In this document: piece after piece, positions 53,301 to 64,000 of the stretch
Numbering within the stretch: position 1 is the stretch's first letter
Layout of the letters: each line of letters starts with the position of its first letter
Source: Pratylenchus scribneri
Lineage: Eukaryota > Nematoda > Chromadorea > Rhabditida > Pratylenchidae
DNA length: 64,000 nt
Direction: 5' to 3'
Assembly (NCBI GenBank): GCA_030063045.1
Contig: JAQSEB010000251.1
Span: forward strand, 31,241-95,240
Notes under the pieces: generated by a model
What the model was told of the DNA's origin: nothing
The model's database searches: none
What the model saw: the letters and a program-made list of their open reading frames with translations, nothing else
Program-made: the position numbers and the translations under genes

Positions 53301-56300
53301 AAAAATCAAAAAAAACCGAAAAAAATCCCAAAAATCGGGGAAAAATCAATGGAAAACGGGCTTCGCCGGAGGCGATTTTCAAAATGAAAAAAGAAAAATT
53401 CCAAAAAAAATTCGCCTCGGCCGGCCTAAAGGCCTGGCCGAGTTTTGAAATATTCTTTTTGGGAAAAAAGGCCCAGAAAAAAATTGGAAAAAAAATATGC
53501 CCGGAAGGCAGTGGCTGAAAAACGAATAAAACTATCTGAAAATAGAGAAAAAAGAGAAGGAAAAAAAACTAAGAAAAAAAAGTTAGAATCGAATAAGAAA
53601 GTTAGAAAAACTAAGAAAGAAAGGAGGCGAATAGACAGGTAAGTGTGATTAGAAAGAGAGAGGGGATACTGTATTAATAGAAGAGAAAAATTAGTAGGGG
53701 CTTAGGTATAGGGTTTCTAGGGCCCTTGGGAAGAGATTAAAAAACTATGAAATTTTGAAAAACTAAGAAAATTAAGAAAAACAATAGAAGCCATTATGTA
53801 TCGGCTGATGAGAGAAAAAGAGAAAAAAAAAATTTCAGACAGCGCCAGGATGTCCGCCTCAAGCCAGGGTATCCGCATAGAGCTTGGGTATGGGCTAGGG
53901 TCTAGGGTTAGGGCTAGGGGTTAGGGTTAGGTAGGTAGGGTAGGGGGAAAATTTCAAAAAATTCGAAAAAACATGAAAAAATCAAAAAAAACCGAAAAAA
54001 ATCCCAAAAATCGGGGAAAAATCAATGGAAAACGGGCTTCGCCGGAGGCGATTTTCAAAATGAAAAAAGAAAAATTCCAAAAAAAATTCGCCTCGGCCGG
54101 CCTAAAGGCCTGGCCGAGTTTTGAAATATTCTTTTTGGGAAAAAAGGCCCAGAAAAAAATTGGAAAAAAAATATGCCCGGAAGGCAGTGGCTGAAAAACG
54201 AATAAAACTATCTGAAAATAGAGAAAAAAGAGAAGGAAAAAAAACTAAGAAAAAAAAGTTAGAATCGAATAAGAAAGTTAGAAAAACTAAGAAAGAAAGG
54301 AGGCGAATAGACAGGTAAGTGTGATTAGAAAGAGAGAGGGGATACTGTATTAATAGAAGAGAAAAATTAGTAGGGGCTTAGGTATAGGGTTTCTAGGGCC
54401 CTTGGGAAGAGATTAAAAAACTATGAAATTTTGAAAAACTAAGAAAATTAAGAAAAACAATAGAAGCCATTATGTATCGGCTGATGAGAGAAAAAGAGAA
54501 AAAAAAAATTTCAGACAGCGCCAGGATGTCCGCCTCAAGCCAGGGTATCCGCATAGAGCTTGGGTATGGGCTAGGGTCTAGGGTTAGGGCTAGGGGTTAG
54601 GGTTAGGTAGGTAGGGTAGGGGGAAAATTTCAAAAAATTCGAAAAAACATGAAAAAATCAAAAAAAACCGAAAAAAATCCCAAAAATCGGGGAAAAATCA
54701 ATGGAAAACGGGCTTCGCCGGAGGCGATTTTCAAAATGAAAAAAGAAAAATTCCAAAAAAAATTCGCCTCGGCCGGCCTAAAGGCCTGGCCGAGTTTTGA
54801 AATATTCTTTTTGGGAAAAAAGGCCCAGAAAAAAATTGGAAAAAAAATATGCCCGGAAGGCAGTGGCTGAAAAACGAATAAAACTATCTGAAAATAGAGA
54901 AAAAAGAGAAGGAAAAAAAACTAAGAAAAAAAAGTTAGAATCGAATAAGAAAGTTAGAAAAACTAAGAAAGAAAGGAGGCGAATAGACAGGTAAGTGTGA
55001 TTAGAAAGAGAGAGGGGATACTGTATTAATAGAAGAGAAAAATTAGTAGGGGCTTAGGTATAGGGTTTCTAGGGCCCTTGGGAAGAGATTAAAAAACTAT
55101 GAAATTTTGAAAAACTAAGAAAATTAAGAAAAACAATAGAAGCCATTATGTATCGGCTGATGAGAGAAAAAGAGAAAAAAAAAATTTCAGACAGCGCCAG
55201 GATGTCCGCCTCAAGCCAGGGTATCCGCATAGAGCTTGGGTATGGGCTAGGGTCTAGGGTTAGGGCTAGGGGTTAGGGTTAGGTAGGTAGGGTAGGGGGA
55301 AAATTTCAAAAAATTCGAAAAAACATGAAAAAATCAAAAAAAACCGAAAAAAATCCCAAAAATCGGGGAAAAATCAATGGAAAACGGGCTTCGCCGGAGG
55401 CGATTTTCAAAATGAAAAAAGAAAAATTCCAAAAAAAATTCGCCTCGGCCGGCCTAAAGGCCTGGCCGAGTTTTGAAATATTCTTTTTGGGAAAAAAGGC
55501 CCAGAAAAAAATTGGAAAAAAAATATGCCCGGAAGGCAGTGGCTGAAAAACGAATAAAACTATCTGAAAATAGAGAAAAAAGAGAAGGAAAAAAAACTAA
55601 GAAAAAAAAGTTAGAATCGAATAAGAAAGTTAGAAAAACTAAGAAAGAAAGGAGGCGAATAGACAGGTAAGTGTGATTAGAAAGAGAGAGGGGATACTGT
55701 ATTAATAGAAGAGAAAAATTAGTAGGGGCTTAGGTATAGGGTTTCTAGGGCCCTTGGGAAGAGATTAAAAAACTATGAAATTTTGAAAAACTAAGAAAAT
55801 TAAGAAAAACAATAGAAGCCATTATGTATCGGCTGATGAGAGAAAAAGAGAAAAAAAAAATTTCAGACAGCGCCAGGATGTCCGCCTCAAGCCAGGGTAT
55901 CCGCATAGAGCTTGGGTATGGGCTAGGGTCTAGGGTTAGGGCTAGGGGTTAGGGTTAGGTAGGTAGGGTAGGGGGAAAATTTCAAAAAATTCGAAAAAAC
56001 ATGAAAAAATCAAAAAAAACCGAAAAAAATCCCAAAAATCGGGGAAAAATCAATGGAAAACGGGCTTCGCCGGAGGCGATTTTCAAAATGAAAAAAGAAA
56101 AATTCCAAAAAAAATTCGCCTCGGCCGGCCTAAAGGCCTGGCCGAGTTTTGAAATATTCTTTTTGGGAAAAAAGGCCCAGAAAAAAATTGGAAAAAAAAT
56201 ATGCCCGGAAGGCAGTGGCTGAAAAACGAATAAAACTATCTGAAAATAGAGAAAAAAGAGAAGGAAAAAAAACTAAGAAAAAAAAGTTAGAATCGAATAA

Positions 56301-59300
56301 GAAAGTTAGAAAAACTAAGAAAGAAAGGAGGCGAATAGACAGGTAAGTGTGATTAGAAAGAGAGAGGGGATACTGTATTAATAGAAGAGAAAAATTAGTA
56401 GGGGCTTAGGTATAGGGTTTCTAGGGCCCTTGGGAAGAGATTAAAAAACTATGAAATTTTGAAAAACTAAGAAAATTAAGAAAAACAATAGAAGCCATTA
56501 TGTATCGGCTGATGAGAGAAAAAGAGAAAAAAAAAATTTCAGACAGCGCCAGGATGTCCGCCTCAAGCCAGGGTATCCGCATAGAGCTTGGGTATGGGCT
56601 AGGGTCTAGGGTTAGGGCTAGGGGTTAGGGTTAGGTAGGTAGGGTAGGGGGAAAATTTCAAAAAATTCGAAAAAACATGAAAAAATCAAAAAAAACCGAA
56701 AAAAATCCCAAAAATCGGGGAAAAATCAATGGAAAACGGGCTTCGCCGGAGGCGATTTTCAAAATGAAAAAAGAAAAATTCCAAAAAAAATTCGCCTCGG
56801 CCGGCCTAAAGGCCTGGCCGAGTTTTGAAATATTCTTTTTGGGAAAAAAGGCCCAGAAAAAAATTGGAAAAAAAATATGCCCGGAAGGCAGTGGCTGAAA
56901 AACGAATAAAACTATCTGAAAATAGAGAAAAAAGAGAAGGAAAAAAAACTAAGAAAAAAAAGTTAGAATCGAATAAGAAAGTTAGAAAAACTAAGAAAGA
57001 AAGGAGGCGAATAGACAGGTAAGTGTGATTAGAAAGAGAGAGGGGATACTGTATTAATAGAAGAGAAAAATTAGTAGGGGCTTAGGTATAGGGTTTCTAG
57101 GGCCCTTGGGAAGAGATTAAAAAACTATGAAATTTTGAAAAACTAAGAAAATTAAGAAAAACAATAGAAGCCATTATGTATCGGCTGATGAGAGAAAAAG
57201 AGAAAAAAAAAATTTCAGACAGCGCCAGGATGTCCGCCTCAAGCCAGGGTATCCGCATAGAGCTTGGGTATGGGCTAGGGTCTAGGGTTAGGGCTAGGGG
57301 TTAGGGTTAGGTAGGTAGGGTAGGGGGAAAATTTCAAAAAATTCGAAAAAACATGAAAAAATCAAAAAAAACCGAAAAAAATCCCAAAAATCGGGGAAAA
57401 ATCAATGGAAAACGGGCTTCGCCGGAGGCGATTTTCAAAATGAAAAAAGAAAAATTCCAAAAAAAATTCGCCTCGGCCGGCCTAAAGGCCTGGCCGAGTT
57501 TTGAAATATTCTTTTTGGGAAAAAAGGCCCAGAAAAAAATTGGAAAAAAAATATGCCCGGAAGGCAGTGGCTGAAAAACGAATAAAACTATCTGAAAATA
57601 GAGAAAAAAGAGAAGGAAAAAAAACTAAGAAAAAAAAGTTAGAATCGAATAAGAAAGTTAGAAAAACTAAGAAAGAAAGGAGGCGAATAGACAGGTAAGT
57701 GTGATTAGAAAGAGAGAGGGGATACTGTATTAATAGAAGAGAAAAATTAGTAGGGGCTTAGGTATAGGGTTTCTAGGGCCCTTGGGAAGAGATTAAAAAA
57801 CTATGAAATTTTGAAAAACTAAGAAAATTAAGAAAAACAATAGAAGCCATTATGTATCGGCTGATGAGAGAAAAAGAGAAAAAAAAAATTTCAGACAGCG
57901 CCAGGATGTCCGCCTCAAGCCAGGGTATCCGCATAGAGCTTGGGTATGGGCTAGGGTCTAGGGTTAGGGCTAGGGGTTAGGGTTAGGTAGGTAGGGTAGG
58001 GGGAAAATTTCAAAAAATTCGAAAAAACATGAAAAAATCAAAAAAAACCGAAAAAAATCCCAAAAATCGGGGAAAAATCAATGGAAAACGGGCTTCGCCG
58101 GAGGCGATTTTCAAAATGAAAAAAGAAAAATTCCAAAAAAAATTCGCCTCGGCCGGCCTAAAGGCCTGGCCGAGTTTTGAAATATTCTTTTTGGGAAAAA
58201 AGGCCCAGAAAAAAATTGGAAAAAAAATATGCCCGGAAGGCAGTGGCTGAAAAACGAATAAAACTATCTGAAAATAGAGAAAAAAGAGAAGGAAAAAAAA
58301 CTAAGAAAAAAAAGTTAGAATCGAATAAGAAAGTTAGAAAAACTAAGAAAGAAAGGAGGCGAATAGACAGGTAAGTGTGATTAGAAAGAGAGAGGGGATA
58401 CTGTATTAATAGAAGAGAAAAATTAGTAGGGGCTTAGGTATAGGGTTTCTAGGGCCCTTGGGAAGAGATTAAAAAACTATGAAATTTTGAAAAACTAAGA
58501 AAATTAAGAAAAACAATAGAAGCCATTATGTATCGGCTGATGAGAGAAAAAGAGAAAAAAAAAATTTCAGACAGCGCCAGGATGTCCGCCTCAAGCCAGG
58601 GTATCCGCATAGAGCTTGGGTATGGGCTAGGGTCTAGGGTTAGGGCTAGGGGTTAGGGTTAGGTAGGTAGGGTAGGGGGAAAATTTCAAAAAATTCGAAA
58701 AAACATGAAAAAATCAAAAAAAACCGAAAAAAATCCCAAAAATCGGGGAAAAATCAATGGAAAACGGGCTTCGCCGGAGGCGATTTTCAAAATGAAAAAA
58801 GAAAAATTCCAAAAAAAATTCGCCTCGGCCGGCCTAAAGGCCTGGCCGAGTTTTGAAATATTCTTTTTGGGAAAAAAGGCCCAGAAAAAAATTGGAAAAA
58901 AAATATGCCCGGAAGGCAGTGGCTGAAAAACGAATAAAACTATCTGAAAATAGAGAAAAAAGAGAAGGAAAAAAAACTAAGAAAAAAAAGTTAGAATCGA
59001 ATAAGAAAGTTAGAAAAACTAAGAAAGAAAGGAGGCGAATAGACAGGTAAGTGTGATTAGAAAGAGAGAGGGGATACTGTATTAATAGAAGAGAAAAATT
59101 AGTAGGGGCTTAGGTATAGGGTTTCTAGGGCCCTTGGGAAGAGATTAAAAAACTATGAAATTTTGAAAAACTAAGAAAATTAAGAAAAACAATAGAAGCC
59201 ATTATGTATCGGCTGATGAGAGAAAAAGAGAAAAAAAAAATTTCAGACAGCGCCAGGATGTCCGCCTCAAGCCAGGGTATCCGCATAGAGCTTGGGTATG

Positions 59301-62300
59301 GGCTAGGGTCTAGGGTTAGGGCTAGGGGTTAGGGTTAGGTAGGTAGGGTAGGGGGAAAATTTCAAAAAATTCGAAAAAACATGAAAAAATCAAAAAAAAC
59401 CGAAAAAAATCCCAAAAATCGGGGAAAAATCAATGGAAAACGGGCTTCGCCGGAGGCGATTTTCAAAATGAAAAAAGAAAAATTCCAAAAAAAATTCGCC
59501 TCGGCCGGCCTAAAGGCCTGGCCGAGTTTTGAAATATTCTTTTTGGGAAAAAAGGCCCAGAAAAAAATTGGAAAAAAAATATGCCCGGAAGGCAGTGGCT
59601 GAAAAACGAATAAAACTATCTGAAAATAGAGAAAAAAGAGAAGGAAAAAAAACTAAGAAAAAAAAGTTAGAATCGAATAAGAAAGTTAGAAAAACTAAGA
59701 AAGAAAGGAGGCGAATAGACAGGTAAGTGTGATTAGAAAGAGAGAGGGGATACTGTATTAATAGAAGAGAAAAATTAGTAGGGGCTTAGGTATAGGGTTT
59801 CTAGGGCCCTTGGGAAGAGATTAAAAAACTATGAAATTTTGAAAAACTAAGAAAATTAAGAAAAACAATAGAAGCCATTATGTATCGGCTGATGAGAGAA
59901 AAAGAGAAAAAAAAAATTTCAGACAGCGCCAGGATGTCCGCCTCAAGCCAGGGTATCCGCATAGAGCTTGGGTATGGGCTAGGGTCTAGGGTTAGGGCTA
60001 GGGGTTAGGGTTAGGTAGGTAGGGTAGGGGGAAAATTTCAAAAAATTCGAAAAAACATGAAAAAATCAAAAAAAACCGAAAAAAATCCCAAAAATCGGGG
60101 AAAAATCAATGGAAAACGGGCTTCGCCGGAGGCGATTTTCAAAATGAAAAAAGAAAAATTCCAAAAAAAATTCGCCTCGGCCGGCCTAAAGGCCTGGCCG
60201 AGTTTTGAAATATTCTTTTTGGGAAAAAAGGCCCAGAAAAAAATTGGAAAAAAAATATGCCCGGAAGGCAGTGGCTGAAAAACGAATAAAACTATCTGAA
60301 AATAGAGAAAAAAGAGAAGGAAAAAAAACTAAGAAAAAAAAGTTAGAATCGAATAAGAAAGTTAGAAAAACTAAGAAAGAAAGGAGGCGAATAGACAGGT
60401 AAGTGTGATTAGAAAGAGAGAGGGGATACTGTATTAATAGAAGAGAAAAATTAGTAGGGGCTTAGGTATAGGGTTTCTAGGGCCCTTGGGAAGAGATTAA
60501 AAAACTATGAAATTTTGAAAAACTAAGAAAATTAAGAAAAACAATAGAAGCCATTATGTATCGGCTGATGAGAGAAAAAGAGAAAAAAAAAATTTCAGAC
60601 AGCGCCAGGATGTCCGCCTCAAGCCAGGGTATCCGCATAGAGCTTGGGTATGGGCTAGGGTCTAGGGTTAGGGCTAGGGGTTAGGGTTAGGTAGGTAGGG
60701 TAGGGGGAAAATTTCAAAAAATTCGAAAAAACATGAAAAAATCAAAAAAAACCGAAAAAAATCCCAAAAATCGGGGAAAAATCAATGGAAAACGGGCTTC
60801 GCCGGAGGCGATTTTCAAAATGAAAAAAGAAAAATTCCAAAAAAAATTCGCCTCGGCCGGCCTAAAGGCCTGGCCGAGTTTTGAAATATTCTTTTTGGGA
60901 AAAAAGGCCCAGAAAAAAATTGGAAAAAAAATATGCCCGGAAGGCAGTGGCTGAAAAACGAATAAAACTATCTGAAAATAGAGAAAAAAGAGAAGGAAAA
61001 AAAACTAAGAAAAAAAAGTTAGAATCGAATAAGAAAGTTAGAAAAACTAAGAAAGAAAGGAGGCGAATAGACAGGTAAGTGTGATTAGAAAGAGAGAGGG
61101 GATACTGTATTAATAGAAGAGAAAAATTAGTAGGGGCTTAGGTATAGGGTTTCTAGGGCCCTTGGGAAGAGATTAAAAAACTATGAAATTTTGAAAAACT
61201 AAGAAAATTAAGAAAAACAATAGAAGCCATTATGTATCGGCTGATGAGAGAAAAAGAGAAAAAAAAAATTTCAGACAGCGCCAGGATGTCCGCCTCAAGC
61301 CAGGGTATCCGCATAGAGCTTGGGTATGGGCTAGGGTCTAGGGTTAGGGCTAGGGGTTAGGGTTAGGTAGGTAGGGTAGGGGGAAAATTTCAAAAAATTC
61401 GAAAAAACATGAAAAAATCAAAAAAAACCGAAAAAAATCCCAAAAATCGGGGAAAAATCAATGGAAAACGGGCTTCGCCGGAGGCGATTTTCAAAATGAA
61501 AAAAGAAAAATTCCAAAAAAAATTCGCCTCGGCCGGCCTAAAGGCCTGGCCGAGTTTTGAAATATTCTTTTTGGGAAAAAAGGCCCAGAAAAAAATTGGA
61601 AAAAAAATATGCCCGGAAGGCAGTGGCTGAAAAACGAATAAAACTATCTGAAAATAGAGAAAAAAGAGAAGGAAAAAAAACTAAGAAAAAAAAGTTAGAA
61701 TCGAATAAGAAAGTTAGAAAAACTAAGAAAGAAAGGAGGCGAATAGACAGGTAAGTGTGATTAGAAAGAGAGAGGGGATACTGTATTAATAGAAGAGAAA
61801 AATTAGTAGGGGCTTAGGTATAGGGTTTCTAGGGCCCTTGGGAAGAGATTAAAAAACTATGAAATTTTGAAAAACTAAGAAAATTAAGAAAAACAATAGA
61901 AGCCATTATGTATCGGCTGATGAGAGAAAAAGAGAAAAAAAAAATTTCAGACAGCGCCAGGATGTCCGCCTCAAGCCAGGGTATCCGCATAGAGCTTGGG
62001 TATGGGCTAGGGTCTAGGGTTAGGGCTAGGGGTTAGGGTTAGGTAGGTAGGGTAGGGGGAAAATTTCAAAAAATTCGAAAAAACATGAAAAAATCAAAAA
62101 AAACCGAAAAAAATCCCAAAAATCGGGGAAAAATCAATGGAAAACGGGCTTCGCCGGAGGCGATTTTCAAAATGAAAAAAGAAAAATTCCAAAAAAAATT
62201 CGCCTCGGCCGGCCTAAAGGCCTGGCCGAGTTTTGAAATATTCTTTTTGGGAAAAAAGGCCCAGAAAAAAATTGGAAAAAAAATATGCCCGGAAGGCAGT

Positions 62301-64000
62301 GGCTGAAAAACGAATAAAACTATCTGAAAATAGAGAAAAAAGAGAAGGAAAAAAAACTAAGAAAAAAAAGTTAGAATCGAATAAGAAAGTTAGAAAAACT
62401 AAGAAAGAAAGGAGGCGAATAGACAGGTAAGTGTGATTAGAAAGAGAGAGGGGATACTGTATTAATAGAAGAGAAAAATTAGTAGGGGCTTAGGTATAGG
62501 GTTTCTAGGGCCCTTGGGAAGAGATTAAAAAACTATGAAATTTTGAAAAACTAAGAAAATTAAGAAAAACAATAGAAGCCATTATGTATCGGCTGATGAG
62601 AGAAAAAGAGAAAAAAAAAATTTCAGACAGCGCCAGGATGTCCGCCTCAAGCCAGGGTATCCGCATAGAGCTTGGGTATGGGCTAGGGTCTAGGGTTAGG
62701 GCTAGGGGTTAGGGTTAGGTAGGTAGGGTAGGGGGAAAATTTCAAAAAATTCGAAAAAACATGAAAAAATCAAAAAAAACCGAAAAAAATCCCAAAAATC
62801 GGGGAAAAATCAATGGAAAACGGGCTTCGCCGGAGGCGATTTTCAAAATGAAAAAAGAAAAATTCCAAAAAAAATTCGCCTCGGCCGGCCTAAAGGCCTG
62901 GCCGAGTTTTGAAATATTCTTTTTGGGAAAAAAGGCCCAGAAAAAAATTGGAAAAAAAATATGCCCGGAAGGCAGTGGCTGAAAAACGAATAAAACTATC
63001 TGAAAATAGAGAAAAAAGAGAAGGAAAAAAAACTAAGAAAAAAAAGTTAGAATCGAATAAGAAAGTTAGAAAAACTAAGAAAGAAAGGAGGCGAATAGAC
63101 AGGTAAGTGTGATTAGAAAGAGAGAGGGGATACTGTATTAATAGAAGAGAAAAATTAGTAGGGGCTTAGGTATAGGGTTTCTAGGGCCCTTGGGAAGAGA
63201 TTAAAAAACTATGAAATTTTGAAAAACTAAGAAAATTAAGAAAAACAATAGAAGCCATTATGTATCGGCTGATGAGAGAAAAAGAGAAAAAAAAAATTTC
63301 AGACAGCGCCAGGATGTCCGCCTCAAGCCAGGGTATCCGCATAGAGCTTGGGTATGGGCTAGGGTCTAGGGTTAGGGCTAGGGGTTAGGGTTAGGTAGGT
63401 AGGGTAGGGGGAAAATTTCAAAAAATTCGAAAAAACATGAAAAAATCAAAAAAAACCGAAAAAAATCCCAAAAATCGGGGAAAAATCAATGGAAAACGGG
63501 CTTCGCCGGAGGCGATTTTCAAAATGAAAAAAGAAAAATTCCAAAAAAAATTCGCCTCGGCCGGCCTAAAGGCCTGGCCGAGTTTTGAAATATTCTTTTT
63601 GGGAAAAAAGGCCCAGAAAAAAATTGGAAAAAAAATATGCCCGGAAGGCAGTGGCTGAAAAACGAATAAAACTATCTGAAAATAGAGAAAAAAGAGAAGG
63701 AAAAAAAACTAAGAAAAAAAAGTTAGAATCGAATAAGAAAGTTAGAAAAACTAAGAAAGAAAGGAGGCGAATAGACAGGTAAGTGTGATTAGAAAGAGAG
63801 AGGGGATACTGTATTAATAGAAGAGAAAAATTAGTAGGGGCTTAGGTATAGGGTTTCTAGGGCCCTTGGGAAGAGATTAAAAAACTATGAAATTTTGAAA
63901 AACTAAGAAAATTAAGAAAAACAATAGAAGCCATTATGTATCGGCTGATGAGAGAAAAAGAGAAAAAAAAAATTTCAGACAGCGCCAGGATGTCCGCCTC

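Larger units (their letters stand above)
46785..64000 (+). repeat. 676-bp satellite array, about 25.5 copies, open at right edge
   Basis: The sequence from 46785 repeats every 676 bp to the end of the window (17.2 kb). The same internal start codon recurs at 47213, 47889, 48565 and so on to 63437, exactly 24 periods, and lines 15 periods apart (10,140 bp) are identical base for base; I saw no difference between copies. Each unit has (first copy) an A/G-rich part, a telomere-like block at 47130-47187 with repeated TAGGG, TTAGGG and GGTAGG, and a GC-rich hairpin at 47331-47358. The plus strand is strongly purine-biased. The 73- and 65-codon ORFs in each unit are Lys-rich read-through of A/G-rich DNA. 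Confidence 0.97.

Noticed and set aside
47213..63782. Repeated 73- and 65-codon ORFs, one pair in each satellite unit
   Set aside because: They are Lys-rich translations of A/G-rich DNA, overlap each other in different frames, and show no domain or start context; their identity only reflects identity of the DNA repeat.
46785..64000. Array considered as CRISPR-like or as rDNA spacer repeats
   Set aside because: Units are 676 bp with no constant-repeat/variable-spacer structure, and no rRNA sequence was recognised in them.

Overview
The window is nuclear DNA of an animal, most probably a nematode: it is AT-rich, its genes are cut by many very short GT-AG introns (mostly 40-60 bp), exons go down to 14-20 bp, same-strand genes sit 170-210 bp apart, and AG splice acceptors lie directly before several start codons, as expected for spliced-leader trans-splicing. 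I cannot name the genus. A plant-parasitic (tylenchid) nematode would fit, but that is a guess. I found no rRNA, tRNA or CRISPR locus.

Layout. 1-2797: most of a small BEL/Pao-type LTR retroelement carrying only a gag-like ORF, with identical LTRs. Its 3' edge cuts straight into cysteinyl-tRNA synthetase (+, 2797-4698), of which only the C-terminal part is present. 5256-12180 (-): METAP2 followed by cytosolic isoleucyl-tRNA synthetase, probably a two-gene operon. 12541-18672: a complete 6.1-kb Mutator-like transposon with terminal inverted repeats, a 9-bp target duplication and an intact 16-exon gene that joins a FLYWCH-like finger, a MULE transposase and an OTU protease domain. 19076-20814 (+): an ankyrin-repeat protein. 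21465-35066 (-): five tightly packed genes, in transcription order DRP-1 (mitochondrial fission), a small OB-fold-like protein, Mediator subunit MED20, sphingosine-1-phosphate lyase and methylcrotonoyl-CoA carboxylase beta, probably one operon. 35260-37672: a cluster of nested inverted-repeat elements. 38288-40589 (-): a neuropeptide-type GPCR. 40590-46050: no gene recognised. 46050-46784: diverged satellite-like DNA. 46785-64000: about 25.5 copies of a 676-bp satellite with no difference seen between copies; each unit holds a block of telomere-like TTAGGG variants whose G-rich strand points to the right edge of the window.

The genes are mostly housekeeping: tRNA charging (CysRS, IleRS), N-terminal Met removal (METAP2), leucine breakdown (MCCC2), sphingolipid breakdown (S1P lyase), transcription (MED20) and mitochondrial division (DRP-1). 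In both proposed operons the downstream genes have an AG acceptor just before the ATG while the first gene does not. Introns have been colonised by short inverted-repeat elements, including two hAT-type MITEs with perfect 8-bp target duplications and one element whose core is made of telomere-like repeats.

Exon limits were worked out by hand from splice signals, reading-frame continuity and recalled family similarity. For IleRS, METAP2, DRP-1, MED20, the GPCR, the ankyrin protein and the MULE-OTU protein the joined exons give one uninterrupted frame. MCCC2 needs a non-canonical TG acceptor, and S1P lyase has one unresolved frame change.
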